This document shows, in pieces, positions 7,389 through 15,902 of a DNA stretch of 64,000 nt. The notes beneath the pieces were generated by a model. It saw only the letters and a list, made by a program, of their open reading frames with translations, ran no database searches and was not told the DNA's origin. Both the position numbers and the translations under genes were made by a program. The stretch's first letter is position 1. Every line of letters starts with the position of its first letter. The stretch comes from JAJKIV01 sp036741775 (GTDB lineage Bacteria > Gemmatimonadota > Gemmatimonadetes > Gemmatimonadales > Gemmatimonadaceae): contig DAINRQ010000027.1 of NCBI GenBank assembly GCA_036741775.1, positions 1-64,000 of the forward strand, read 5' to 3'.

Positions 7389-9578
7389 CTAAGCCAACGA
7401 AAAGCCGAGGCGGACGGCGATCGCCCGGAGGGTGGGGTCGAGAGCGGAGCGCTCCCCCGCCCCGTCTCCCTCCGCTCCCGCGAGGAAGGTCTCGTAGAAC
7501 CGCGTCTGGGCATCGAAGGGCACGTGCAGCCCTTCCAGCTCGAGCAGGTCCAGCAGCGCCACGAGGCGAGTCGTTAGGCTCGGCGCCCGGTCGCGGGCGA
7601 GCGCCCTGACGGCTGACGTCACGGCGCGTGGCAGCAGCTCGGCCGGAGCGTGGCGGGACACGACCGCGTCCTCGCCGAACGCAACCGCGATGAGCCACTG
7701 ACGCACGCCCGTCTCGATGACCGTTCGCTGGCGCTCCGTCATCTCCGGGAGCATGAGCTCGAGCGGTGGCGTCGTGGCAACCCGAGCGGTGACGGACGCC
7801 GGGGAGTGCGGCGCCGCCCCGGCGCCCGCCGGCACATCGGAGCTCGTCTCGACCGACACGGCGAATCGGCGGCGTTCGCCCGTGCGGCACTGGTGGATCG
7901 TCACCGCCCCATCCGACGCCTCGACGCGCAACGCGGCGCTTGCGGCGACCGACCCGGGGTCCAGCGGCGCGACCGCTCGCGCCGCGGCAACCGAACCGGC
8001 AAGGCGCGCGAACTGCCCCACCTTCGGCTTCGCCATGGTGAGGTAGACATCGCGCCCGGTGCCGACGCCCACCTCGTTGCTCTCCGCGTCGGCGAGGCGC
8101 GCGAGGAACGCCTCCTCGAGATGCGCGCCGTCCGGGCCGGCGAGCTCGATGGCCCGCGCCGCGTAGCGCAACACCTCGATGGGCTCGAGTCCCGCGATGT
8201 CGTCGAAGAACCACGCGCACGACGTGAAGATGCGAAGCGCGCCGCGCTCCATCTCGAGGAGCGACTGCGGAGTTGGAGCAGAAGGGTCTCGTTCGGCGCT
8301 CGCCGGAGTGACGCGCGACGCGACCCAGGACTCGATCCGCTCGGGCGTCGCCACGACTTCGCCGTAGGCATCTCGCACCGCCCACGGGTCATCGAAGTAG
8401 CGCCGCGCTTCATGCTCGTAGACCGCGTGCAGGCCGTCGGCGAGCTCCGCGATCGCTTCGCGGAGCGGGGTACGCCATCGCTGATGCGTGTCGCCGCGCA
8501 TGCGGCAACTGCAGTCCGACCGCCATCGCTCGACGCCGTGCGCGCAGCTCCACGCACTCGGCGCGCGGATCTGGACGTCGTCGACCGCCGGGTGCCGTGC
8601 GAGGTAGGACGCGAAGTTCTCGAAGCGCGCGGTGCGCGCCGTCTCGAAGTCGACGATGACGCGCGCGAGGGCCATCTCGCCGAACCGGTGGTGATGTCCG
8701 TACGTCTCGCCGTCGGTGGCGGCGGACACGAGGCGACGGCGGCGCGTGTGCCGCTCGACCGTGGTGACCGCGGCGAACGTGCCGGACGTGAGGGGCCGAG
8801 TGCCTCCGTCGCTCGACGGGTCGGGTTCCCAGTGATCCGGCTGGTCCGCGATCGCGTCGCCGCCACGCGGCGTGCGTCGGCGATCGGAGCGGGCGAGCAG
8901 CCGCTTGCCGAATACATGCCCGTCGTTCAGGAGGCCGCCGAAGGCGATGTCGTGCGAGATGTCACCATCGTAGATGCAGAGGGTGATGGTGCGCCCGTTG
9001 GCCGTCGTGTAGCGACCGGGCTGACCGTCGTTAGGCACGGCCTCCACCTGTCCCGGCGCGACGATCGTGAACCGGATCCCCTCCTGCGCGAGGACGTCGA
9101 GCGTGTCGTCGTCGAGCGCGGTCTCCGGCAACCACATCCCTTCGGGCTCGCGGCCGAAGCGGCGCCGGAAGTCGGCGATCCCCCACCGCACTTCCGTGAC
9201 CTTGTCACGACGGCTGCTGAGCGGAAGGATCGCGTGGTGGTACGGCTGCGCAATCGCGTTGCCGTGTCCGAGCCGCCGGATGCTGCGCCGGTCGGCCTCG
9301 AGAATGCGGGCGTACGTATCGGGCGCCTCCACCTCGAGCCACTCCAGCAGCGTTGGGCCGAAGTTGAAGCTCAGGTACTCGAGGGTGTTGACGATGCGGC
9401 TGATGCGCCCGTCCGGCGCGAGCAGGCGCGCGGCCACGACGGCACGGTAACACTCCTGCTCGATGCGTTCGTTCCAGTCGTGCTGCGGCGCCGCGGACGC
9501 CTCGCGCTCGACTTCCTCGAGCCAGGGGTTCTCGCGCGGGGGCTGGTAGAAGTGACCGTGTAGGGCGATCGACCGCAT
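7389..9578 (-). CDS. GH57 glycoside hydrolase with DUF3536-type C-terminus (alpha-glucan enzyme)
   Basis: A 729-residue family 57 enzyme starting MRSIALHGHFYQPPRENPW, the typical opening of this subfamily. The catalytic pair is visible: Glu152 in GMWLPETALD (nucleophile) and Asp289 in SAATDGETYGHHH (acid/base). The C-terminal half contains ALRIFTSCAWFFDDIAG and PLELMLPEMTERQR, typical of GH57 proteins carrying DUF3536. No signal peptide is seen, so a cytoplasmic role in storage-glucan turnover is likely; the exact activity is open. The frame stays open upstream to 9815, but that extension runs through 7-bp repeats and is not coding. It follows the GH57 branching-type enzyme after 58 bases of repeat DNA. 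Confidence 0.88.
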   Translation of the reverse strand: MRSIALHGHFYQPPRENPWLEEVEREASAAPQHDWNERIEQECYRAVVAARLLAPDGRISRIVNTLEYLSFNFGPTLLEWLEVEAPDTYARILEADRRSIRRLGHGNAIAQPYHHAILPLSSRRDKVTEVRWGIADFRRRFGREPEGMWLPETALDDDTLDVLAQEGIRFTIVAPGQVEAVPNDGQPGRYTTANGRTITLCIYDGDISHDIAFGGLLNDGHVFGKRLLARSDRRRTPRGGDAIADQPDHWEPDPSSDGGTRPLTSGTFAAVTTVERHTRRRRLVSAATDGETYGHHHRFGEMALARVIVDFETARTARFENFASYLARHPAVDDVQIRAPSAWSCAHGVERWRSDCSCRMRGDTHQRWRTPLREAIAELADGLHAVYEHEARRYFDDPWAVRDAYGEVVATPERIESWVASRVTPASAERDPSAPTPQSLLEMERGALRIFTSCAWFFDDIAGLEPIEVLRYAARAIELAGPDGAHLEEAFLARLADAESNEVGVGTGRDVYLTMAKPKVGQFARLAGSVAAARAVAPLDPGSVAASAALRVEASDGAVTIHQCRTGERRRFAVSVETSSDVPAGAGAAPHSPASVTARVATTPPLELMLPEMTERQRTVIETGVRQWLIAVAFGEDAVVSRHAPAELLPRAVTSAVRALARDRAPSLTTRLVALLDLLELEGLHVPFDAQTRFYETFLAGAEGDGAGERSALDPTLRAIAVRLGFSLA

Positions 9579-9582
9579 GTAC

Positions 9583-9735
9583 GTCGGGAATCGGGGAATC
9601 GGGAATCGGGAATCGAAAGTCCGGGAGAGCCGACGGTCAGCCGCGCAATGCTGGCCTGCCTCGAAGTCGCTCGCCTGTCCTCCGCCCCGCGGTTCCGGCT
9701 CCGTCGATTCCCGATTCCCGATTCCCGATTCCCGA
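9583..9735. repeat. Facing CGGGAAT heptamer arrays forming an inverted repeat
   Basis: At 9583-9615 the unit CGGGAAT is repeated about four times, and at 9703-9735 the complementary unit is repeated about four times. The arms are separated by roughly 87 bases and can pair over about 33 bases. The structure lies between the two GH57 genes and invades the 3' end of the upstream one (stop 9637), whose last residues (GIGNRES, then arginine-rich sequence) are translated from it. Confidence 0.85.
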
Positions 9736-11406
9736 CAGCACGGCGGCCACCGAATCCAGAATATCGGGGAAGAGATCGTCTCGCGCCCGCAGCTCGAGCG
9801 CGAGGTTCGTCGCATTCGTCATGTCACCGGCGGTGAGGCCATCGCGGATGGCCGTGAAGAGGCGCGTACAGTCATCCGCGTGGCCGTTGAAGCGTCGAAT
9901 CGCATAATCGGTGACGGCGCCGGTCGAGATGATGAATTGCCAGTCCGATGACTGGACGAGCAGCAGCTCGCGCGCGGCCTGCGCCAGCGCCTCGTGCGCC
10001 GATGGGAACTCGATCGCCTCGCGCGCGAGCATCCAGAACTCATCCTCGAGCCTCCAGATCGTCGGCCACGTCCATGCCGTCCGGTCATTCAGCCACATGC
10101 TGTAGTCGCCGTTCGCCCCCCACGACCCCTCGGCGAGACGAAGACCGCTTCGCGCCCGGTTCGTCGCCAGGTGCTCCGAGCCGGTGACGGGCCGAACGAC
10201 GGGCTGGGCACGGAGCGACCGGTAGACGTTCGCGAGAAAGTCCGGGCCCTCGTACCACCAGTGCCCGAACAGCTCCGTGTCGAATGGCGCGACGACGACG
10301 CCGCGCTTGTGCGCCGGGTTCCCCGTGGCAATGGTCGCGAGCAAGCTCGCGAAGTGTGCCCCGTGCGCCGACGCGATCGCGCTCGCCGTCGGTGGGTCGT
10401 ATGGCTCCTTGAGCCCGAGATCCACGTCGTTGCCCGTGACGCGCCAGAGCTTGAGCCCTCCCGGCCATCGGATCTTGTGGAACTCGAGATAGCGGCCGTC
10501 GCCGGGGTAGCCCTGAAAGCGGCTCCACACCTGCGCGGACGACTCGGGGTCGCGGATGAACGCGACGACCGTCTCGGTCGTGTACGCCGACGTCACGCGG
10601 TAGGCGCGATACGGCGTTCGCGTCGCCTCCCACTTCGCGTCCGGCGACATCACGTGCTCGAGCTCGTTCGCCACCACCTGACCGTACAGTCCGAGCGGGC
10701 TCCCGGCGCGCGCCATGTGCGCGTCGGCAAAGAAGAACCGATAGCCGGCATCAGCGAGATGTTCCTCGATGCCCGGTCTGACTCCGATCTCCGGAGCGTT
10801 AGGCAGCGGCTTCCACGGACCACGTGGCCGGTAGGCGCATTCGGGCACCCAGCACCCGCGCGGCGCCCGGCCGAAGAGCCGCTGGTGCTCCCGGACACCA
10901 ACGTCGAGCTGCAGCTGGATGCTCTCGTCGCGGGCGAGCAACGGGAGAAAGCCGTGCGTCGCCGCGGAAGAGATGATCTCGAGACGACCACGGCGCTCGA
11001 AGTCGCGGAACGCGCCGACGATGTCCCGGTCGATTGCGCGAAAGAGGGCGCGCAGTCGCGTGAGCCGCTCACGCCAGTAATCGACCAGCGGAATGAGGTG
11101 AGCGTCTTCGGTCGCGCGCAGCGACGCCGGCGCCTCATCGCAGTGCGTGAGGCGCTGCTCGAAGTACAGCTCGAGCTCGCCCCGGACCCCGCGGAACACG
11201 TCGCTCGCGAGCTGATTCGCGAGCACGGGCGTGAACCCGATGGTGATGGGCGCCTTGACTCCGTCGGCGTCGAGCGCGCGGAGCGACTCGATCAGCGGCA
11301 AATACGTGTCGATGGCCGCTTCAGCGATCCAGTCGCTCCCGTGCGGCCACCTCCCATGATTCAGCACATAGGGAAGGTGGCTATGTAACGTGAAGACAAA
11401 ATCCAT
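9637..11406 (-). CDS. GH57 1,4-alpha-glucan branching-type enzyme
   Basis: A 589-residue GH57 protein of the branching-enzyme/DUF1957 type. It opens MDFVFTLHSHLPYVLNHGRWPHG. Catalytic residues are Glu189 in CWVPECAYRP and Asp376 in VAPFDTELFGHWWYEG. Family knowledge: these enzymes cut alpha-1,4 linkages and re-form them as alpha-1,6 branches, replacing the GH13 GlgB, which is absent from the window. It lies 247 bases downstream of glgA on the same strand. The C-terminus is odd: after AVLSGIGNRESGI the frame continues through the CGGGAAT repeat and ends in about 25 arginine-rich residues, so the native stop appears to have been lost by repeat insertion. Confidence 0.88.
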   Translation of the reverse strand: MDFVFTLHSHLPYVLNHGRWPHGSDWIAEAAIDTYLPLIESLRALDADGVKAPITIGFTPVLANQLASDVFRGVRGELELYFEQRLTHCDEAPASLRATEDAHLIPLVDYWRERLTRLRALFRAIDRDIVGAFRDFERRGRLEIISSAATHGFLPLLARDESIQLQLDVGVREHQRLFGRAPRGCWVPECAYRPRGPWKPLPNAPEIGVRPGIEEHLADAGYRFFFADAHMARAGSPLGLYGQVVANELEHVMSPDAKWEATRTPYRAYRVTSAYTTETVVAFIRDPESSAQVWSRFQGYPGDGRYLEFHKIRWPGGLKLWRVTGNDVDLGLKEPYDPPTASAIASAHGAHFASLLATIATGNPAHKRGVVVAPFDTELFGHWWYEGPDFLANVYRSLRAQPVVRPVTGSEHLATNRARSGLRLAEGSWGANGDYSMWLNDRTAWTWPTIWRLEDEFWMLAREAIEFPSAHEALAQAARELLLVQSSDWQFIISTGAVTDYAIRRFNGHADDCTRLFTAIRDGLTAGDMTNATNLALELRARDDLFPDILDSVAAVLSGIGNRESGIDGAGTAGRRTGERLRGRPALRG

Positions 11407-11442
11407 AGGTGTTGCCGATTTGGGGCTCGGCGCGAACGAACC

Positions 11443-11648
11443 AAGCTGGTAGCTGTTAGCTGGAACTGGTTGCTGCAGGGTGACCTGCTTCGGGACGCCT
11501 CTCGGCTCGGCCTCGGTAAGTCGTGAGTCGCCAGTCTCGCGTGGGCCAGTGATCAGTCACTGGCCCCCTGGGTGACTCATGACTGAGGACTCACGACATA
11601 CTGGGGTTTCACCCCGCAGCTACCAGCACCAGCTAACAGCAACCAGCG
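11443..11648. repeat. Fold-back element with nested inverted repeats
   Basis: A roughly 205-base imperfect palindrome between glgA and the GH57 gene. The outer arms are at about 11443-11483 and 11608-11648, sharing GCTGTTAGCTGG and related words. The middle arms (GTCGTGAGTC...CAGTC) are at about 11520-11536 and 11581-11597. At the centre is a perfect 10-base stem, GGGCCAGTGA/TCACTGGCCC, with a 4-base loop at 11543-11566. It contains no gene and might act as a transcription attenuator between glgA and the GH57 genes. Confidence 0.8.
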
Positions 11649-11652
11649 TCTT

Positions 11653-13407
11653 TCAAGCATTCGCACCCACGCCTAACGCCTTTCGATATACGTCCCGGTA
11701 TCGGGCTTCCGATCGCTCCCAGCCGAAGTCCCGGGACATCGCCTCCTTCATCATCTCGCGCCACGCCGCCGGGTCGTGGTAGTGATCCAGCGCGCGAACC
11801 GCCGCGTGCATGAACTCCTCCGACGTGTAGCCGTCGAACAGGAACCCCGTCACGCCATCCTCGATGGTGTCGGCGAGTCCGCCCACACGCCGCGCCACCG
11901 GAATCGTGCCGTAGCGTTGCGCGCGCATCTGCGTCAGGCCACACGGCTCGTACTGCGACGGCATCAGGCACATGTCCGCGCCCGCCATCAGCCGATGCTC
12001 CAGCCGCTCCGTGAAGTTGAATTCGCACGCAATACGACCCGGCGCTCGGCCGGCGAGCTCGCGCAGTTCCGCCTCGTACCGCGGCTCGCCCGCGCCGAGG
12101 AACAGGAACTGTGCGTCGAGCGCGAAGTAGTCGTTGTAGCCGAGGATGAGGTCGAGCCCCTTCTGGTACGTGAGGCGGGCGCTCATCGCGAAGATCGGTA
12201 TCGTCGCCCGCTGCTTGAGCCCGAACGCGCGCTGCAACGAGGCCTTGCACTTCCGCTTCACGTCGATTGTCTCGGGGGTGTAGTGCGTCGTGATCTGCTT
12301 GTCGGTGGCCGGGTTCCACACGCGCTGGTCGATCCCGTTCACGATTCCGACGAACCGGTCGCGCAGCCCGATGAACGTGTCGTGCAACCCGAACCCGCCG
12401 AAAGGCGTACGGAGCTCGTGGGCGTGCGTCGGGCTGACTGTGGTCACCATGTCGGAGAACGTCAGCCCGCCCTTGAGGAAGTTCATCTTCCCGTACCATT
12501 CGAGCTGCCGGTAGTTGTACAGCTCCCACGGGAGACCGACGTCATCCATGGTGCGTGACGGGTACTGCCCCTGGAACCCCGCGTTATGCACCGACAACAC
12601 GGGGCGTACCTGACGGTAGTACTCGTCGCCCATGAAGTACGTGCGCAGGTAGACCGACGCGAGGGCTGTGTGCCAGTCGTGCGCGTGCAGCACGACCGGC
12701 GCGTTCGGCGCGATGCGCGGCATCGCCTGGAGCGCGGCGAGCGAGAAGAACGCGTAGCGGCGAGGGTTGTCCGGATAGTCGTACCCGTTCTCGCCGTAGA
12801 GACCCGGGCGATCGAAGAAGTGCGGGTGATCAAGGAAGTACACCCGCGGCTCCTTGCGGCCACGCCCGCGGCGATCGGGAGCAATCTGCATGAGCCGCGC
12901 GAGCTCGTGCGTGCCACCGAGCTGCACGATGAACGGGTCGCCCACCGGTTCGAGGTTCGGCGCCACGGCATGCACCTGCCGATAGAGCGGCATGATGATC
13001 GCCGTCGGAATGCCTGACGCGCACTGGAACTCCGCGAGACTCTTGACCGCCTCGCCGAGTCCGCCGGTACGCGCGAACGGCGCGAGCTCCGCGACGACGT
13101 GCACCACCGACACGATTCGGCCGTCGTCCGTCCGGAGCGGCGTGGGAGGGAAGGCCTCGGAGCCGTGCGTCGGCGTGGGCTTTCCCTTCGCGGCGCCGCT
13201 GGACGCAGCGGGCGGCGCGCTCACCGCCGCCGTCGGGTCGAGCGCGTCTGACCCCATCGCCAGCATCGCGTCGTCAGGCAGTGGCGTCATTCGCGCCGGC
13301 CCAAGGTCGACCTCACGCTCCTCCGCGATCTCGCTGGGGGTAGGCGGAGCCGGCGGCGCCGCCGCACCGGCGGCGTACACCACACCCTCATCCGGCCGAT
13401 CGGACAT
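11653..13407 (-). CDS. glgA: Glycogen synthase (GT5 ADP-glucose type) with N-terminal extension
   Basis: A 584-residue GT5 enzyme that elongates alpha-1,4-glucan from a nucleotide sugar. The catalytic domain starts near residue 97 (RIVSVVHVVAELAPFARTGGLGEAVKSL) and carries HDWHTALASVYLR, VHNAGFQGQYP, GLRDRFVGIVNGID and SQYEPCGLTQM-RAQRYGTIPVARRVGGLADT. Two features stand out. The ADP-glucose-binding KTGGL motif reads R113-T-G-G-L. In front of the domain are about 97 residues of Pro/Ala-rich low-complexity sequence absent from standard GlgA. I start at ATG 13407 (MSDRPDEG), which has AGGAG nine bases upstream; an in-frame ATG at 13482 lacks a good site. The TTA codon near the C-terminus lies in an octamer copy (11671-11678). 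Confidence 0.9.
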   Translation of the reverse strand: MSDRPDEGVVYAAGAAAPPAPPTPSEIAEEREVDLGPARMTPLPDDAMLAMGSDALDPTAAVSAPPAASSGAAKGKPTPTHGSEAFPPTPLRTDDGRIVSVVHVVAELAPFARTGGLGEAVKSLAEFQCASGIPTAIIMPLYRQVHAVAPNLEPVGDPFIVQLGGTHELARLMQIAPDRRGRGRKEPRVYFLDHPHFFDRPGLYGENGYDYPDNPRRYAFFSLAALQAMPRIAPNAPVVLHAHDWHTALASVYLRTYFMGDEYYRQVRPVLSVHNAGFQGQYPSRTMDDVGLPWELYNYRQLEWYGKMNFLKGGLTFSDMVTTVSPTHAHELRTPFGGFGLHDTFIGLRDRFVGIVNGIDQRVWNPATDKQITTHYTPETIDVKRKCKASLQRAFGLKQRATIPIFAMSARLTYQKGLDLILGYNDYFALDAQFLFLGAGEPRYEAELRELAGRAPGRIACEFNFTERLEHRLMAGADMCLMPSQYEPCGLTQMRAQRYGTIPVARRVGGLADTIEDGVTGFLFDGYTSEEFMHAAVRALDHYHDPAAWREMMKEAMSRDFGWERSEARYRDVYRKALGVGANA

Positions 13408-13516
13408 GGCGGCACGCTCCTGTGCGTCGATCTGCTCGCCGGCGGATTCCGCGTCCACGCCGCGGGTGTTCCTGGATCTCATAAGTCACCGCTCTGCTGT
13501 CGCAGCTAATAGACAG

Positions 13517-13557
13517 CAGCTATCAGCTATCAGCTATCAGCTATCAGCTATCAGCTT
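13517..13557. repeat. CAGCTAT heptamer array
   Basis: Five perfect tandem copies of CAGCTAT plus a partial sixth, between glgP (stop 13577) and glgA. The same unit recurs at 26827-26875 and, in short form, at 15797-15812 and about 34939-34948. Confidence 0.9.
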
Positions 13558-13576
13558 CAATTCCCGATTCGTGATA

Positions 13577-15730
13577 TCACGCGGTCGGTGGATCATCGCC
13601 CGCCCCGCCGCCGCACACCGCGGGGACGTAGTACTTCGACACGTAATCCTGCAGCATTCGACGGGCCGTGAAGAATGAGCCGGCTACGCGCAGTGCGTGC
13701 TTCATCTTCTGCACCCAGGCCGTCGGCACGCCGGCTTCGTTCCGCTCGTAGAACATCGGCACCACGTGCCGCTCGAGCAGGATGTAGAGCCGCTCCAGAT
13801 CCTCACGGTCGGCATCCGTGCCGCGCGCGGCCGTTGGAATCGCCCATCCGTTCAACCCCTCGAACGCCTCCGGCCACCAGCCGTCCAGCGTCGACAGGTG
13901 CGGTACGCCGTTCAGCGCGGCCTTCATTCCGCTCGTGCCGCTGGCCTCCATCGGCACGCGTGGCAAGTTCATCCACAGATCCACGCCCTGTACGATCACG
14001 TGCGCGAGATGCAGGTCGTAGTCCTCGATGAACGCCACGCGCCCCTCGAGACTCGGATCGCGGCTGAAGTTGTAGACCTTCTGAAGAACTTCCTTGCCTG
14101 GATTGTCCGACGGATGTGCCTTTCCCGCGAAGATAAGCTGCACCGGACGACGCTGGTTCGTCAGCAGCTCGCGAAGGCGCTCCAGATCCTCGAAGATGAG
14201 GCTCGCTCGCTTGTACGTCGCGAACCGCCGAGCGAACCCGATGGTCAGCGCATTCGGGTCGAGCAGTGTGCCGGCACCGACCACGTGCGCCGCTTCCTTC
14301 CACTGCCGCGCCCACCGACGACGCGCCTGCTCGCGAACGAACCCCATGAGGAGGCGCTTCAGGCGGTGATGCGCGCGCCAAAGAACCTGGTCGTCAATGT
14401 CGAGAACGCAATCCCAGAATCCCGGCTGGTCGAGACGCGCCCCCCAGTCGCGGCCCGCCGTCTCGTCCAGCAACTCCATGATCCCCTGCGCCATCCACGT
14501 CGCGAGGTGCACGCCGTTCGTGATATGGCCGATCGGCACCTGATCCGCGGACCGCTCCGGCCAGAGCGCCCGCCAGATATCCCGCGACACCTCGCCGTGC
14601 CGCTTGGCGACGGCATTCACGTGCGCCGACAGGCGAATGGCGGTGACGGTCATGTGAAACTGACCGTGATTCTCCACCGGATGGCGTCCGAACTCCGTCA
14701 CCCGCTCGCGGGGCACGTTCATCTCCTCCCAGATCGGCCCCGTGCACTGGGCAACCTGGTCGAGGTTGAACGTGTCGTGCCCCGCCGGCACCGGCGTGTG
14801 GGTCGTGAACACGCTCGTCGCCCGCACCTGCCGAACCGCTTCGTCGAAATCGACGCCCTGTGTGACGAGCTCGCGGACCCGCTCGACCAGCATGAACGCC
14901 GCGTGCCCCTCGTTCGCGTGCCACGCGGCGGGGTCGATGCCGACGGCGCGCAACACGCGAACGCCGCCCACGCCGAGGATCCACTCCTGCCGGAGCCGGA
15001 GATCGGGCCCACCCGCGTAGAGCTTGCTCGCGAGCTCACGATCCTCCGGGTCGTTCTCATCGAGGTTCGTATCGAGGAAGTACACGGGCACGCGCCCCAC
15101 CATCATGCGCCACGCGCCGACGTGGATGTCGCGGCCATGCGTGTTCACCACGGTGAGCCACGGCTTCTGCCCTTGCCCGAAGACCTGCTCGAGTGGGGCG
15201 CTCGTGGGATCGAACTGCTCGTCCGTGTCTTCCTGCCACCCGTCGAGCCGCAGGTGCTGGTCGAAATAGCCCTTCGTGTAGAACAGCCCCACGCCCACCA
15301 GCGGGACGCCGAGGTCCGACGCCGCCTTGCAGTGGTCACCGGCCAGCACGCCGAGGCCGCCCGAGTAGATCGGCACCGAGTTGTGAAGCCCGAACTCGGC
15401 GCAGAAGTAGGCGATCGGCCGATCGGCCGCTTCGGGGTAATTCTTCGCGAACCAGGTGTCCTTGTTCGTCCGCTCGCGATCGAGCTTCCGCATCAGGCGG
15501 TCGTACAGCTCGAGGAACTGTGGCTCGCGAGCGACGGCGCTCAGGCGCTCCGGATGGACGCGCCGCAGCACCATGATCGGGTTGTGCCGGGTGAAATGCC
15601 ACAGCGGCTCATCGATCGCGGCGAAGAGCGATCGGGCGCTCCGGCTCCAGCTCCACGAGATATTCATCGCCAGCGCGGCGAGTCCCTCGATGCGCGGCGG
15701 GAGATACGGAAATCGTCGTCGGTGGGACAT
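13577..15730 (-). CDS. glgP: Alpha-glucan (glycogen/maltodextrin) phosphorylase
   Basis: A 717-residue GT35 enzyme that releases glucose-1-phosphate from alpha-glucan using pyridoxal phosphate. Recognisable motifs are IAYFCAEFGLHNSVPIYSGGLGVLAGDH near residues 107-133, WHANEGHAAFMLVERVREL, the loop FTTHTPVPAGHD, and the PLP site SGTSGMKAALNG with Lys603. It is the shorter alpha-glucan family form (about 700 residues, without the regulatory N-terminus of the 800-residue enzymes). ATG at 15730 is the first Met of the domain. It lies upstream of glgA and the GH57 genes on the same strand, giving a synthesis/degradation block, but repeat elements separate each pair and may break it into several transcripts. 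Confidence 0.92.
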   Translation of the reverse strand: MSHRRRFPYLPPRIEGLAALAMNISWSWSRSARSLFAAIDEPLWHFTRHNPIMVLRRVHPERLSAVAREPQFLELYDRLMRKLDRERTNKDTWFAKNYPEAADRPIAYFCAEFGLHNSVPIYSGGLGVLAGDHCKAASDLGVPLVGVGLFYTKGYFDQHLRLDGWQEDTDEQFDPTSAPLEQVFGQGQKPWLTVVNTHGRDIHVGAWRMMVGRVPVYFLDTNLDENDPEDRELASKLYAGGPDLRLRQEWILGVGGVRVLRAVGIDPAAWHANEGHAAFMLVERVRELVTQGVDFDEAVRQVRATSVFTTHTPVPAGHDTFNLDQVAQCTGPIWEEMNVPRERVTEFGRHPVENHGQFHMTVTAIRLSAHVNAVAKRHGEVSRDIWRALWPERSADQVPIGHITNGVHLATWMAQGIMELLDETAGRDWGARLDQPGFWDCVLDIDDQVLWRAHHRLKRLLMGFVREQARRRWARQWKEAAHVVGAGTLLDPNALTIGFARRFATYKRASLIFEDLERLRELLTNQRRPVQLIFAGKAHPSDNPGKEVLQKVYNFSRDPSLEGRVAFIEDYDLHLAHVIVQGVDLWMNLPRVPMEASGTSGMKAALNGVPHLSTLDGWWPEAFEGLNGWAIPTAARGTDADREDLERLYILLERHVVPMFYERNEAGVPTAWVQKMKHALRVAGSFFTARRMLQDYVSKYYVPAVCGGGAGDDPPTA

Positions 15731-15788
15731 GGACCATTAAGGTAAGGCTTCGGGAACGACTCGGAAGCCAACGAAGAAGATAGCTAAC

Positions 15789-15894
15789 AGCCATCAGCTA
15801 TCAGCTATCAGCAAAGCAAAGCCCTCGGGATGCCTCCCTGCGATAGAGGGGCGTCCCGAGGGCTTTGCTTTGCTGATAGCTATGGCTGATGGCT
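15789..15894. terminator. Strong bidirectional-looking hairpin between the TPR gene and glgP
   Basis: A long inverted repeat. GCAAAGCAAAGCCCTCGGGA at 15811-15830 pairs perfectly with its complement at 15854-15873 across a 23-base loop. The pairing continues outward through AGCTATCAG-type sequence to about 50-base arms (15789-15894). It sits 8 bases past the stop of the TPR gene and about 60 bases before glgP. The GC-rich stem flanked by AAAGC/GCTTT is consistent with a terminator on either strand. Confidence 0.8.
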
Positions 15895-15902
15895 GCGTGC
15901 CT

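Noticed and set aside
9579..9815. N-terminal extension of the GH57 gene
   Set aside because: The open frame reads through CGGGAAT heptamers and overlaps the other GH57 gene; the family start MRSIALHGHFYQPP is at 9578.
13517..13557. CRISPR-like array
   Set aside because: The unit is only 7 bp with no spacers, and no cas gene is in the window.
13697..15745. 682-codon open frame opposite glgP
   Set aside because: Antisense shadow of a high-GC gene; Arg/His/Pro-rich with no family marks, whereas the other strand encodes a complete phosphorylase.
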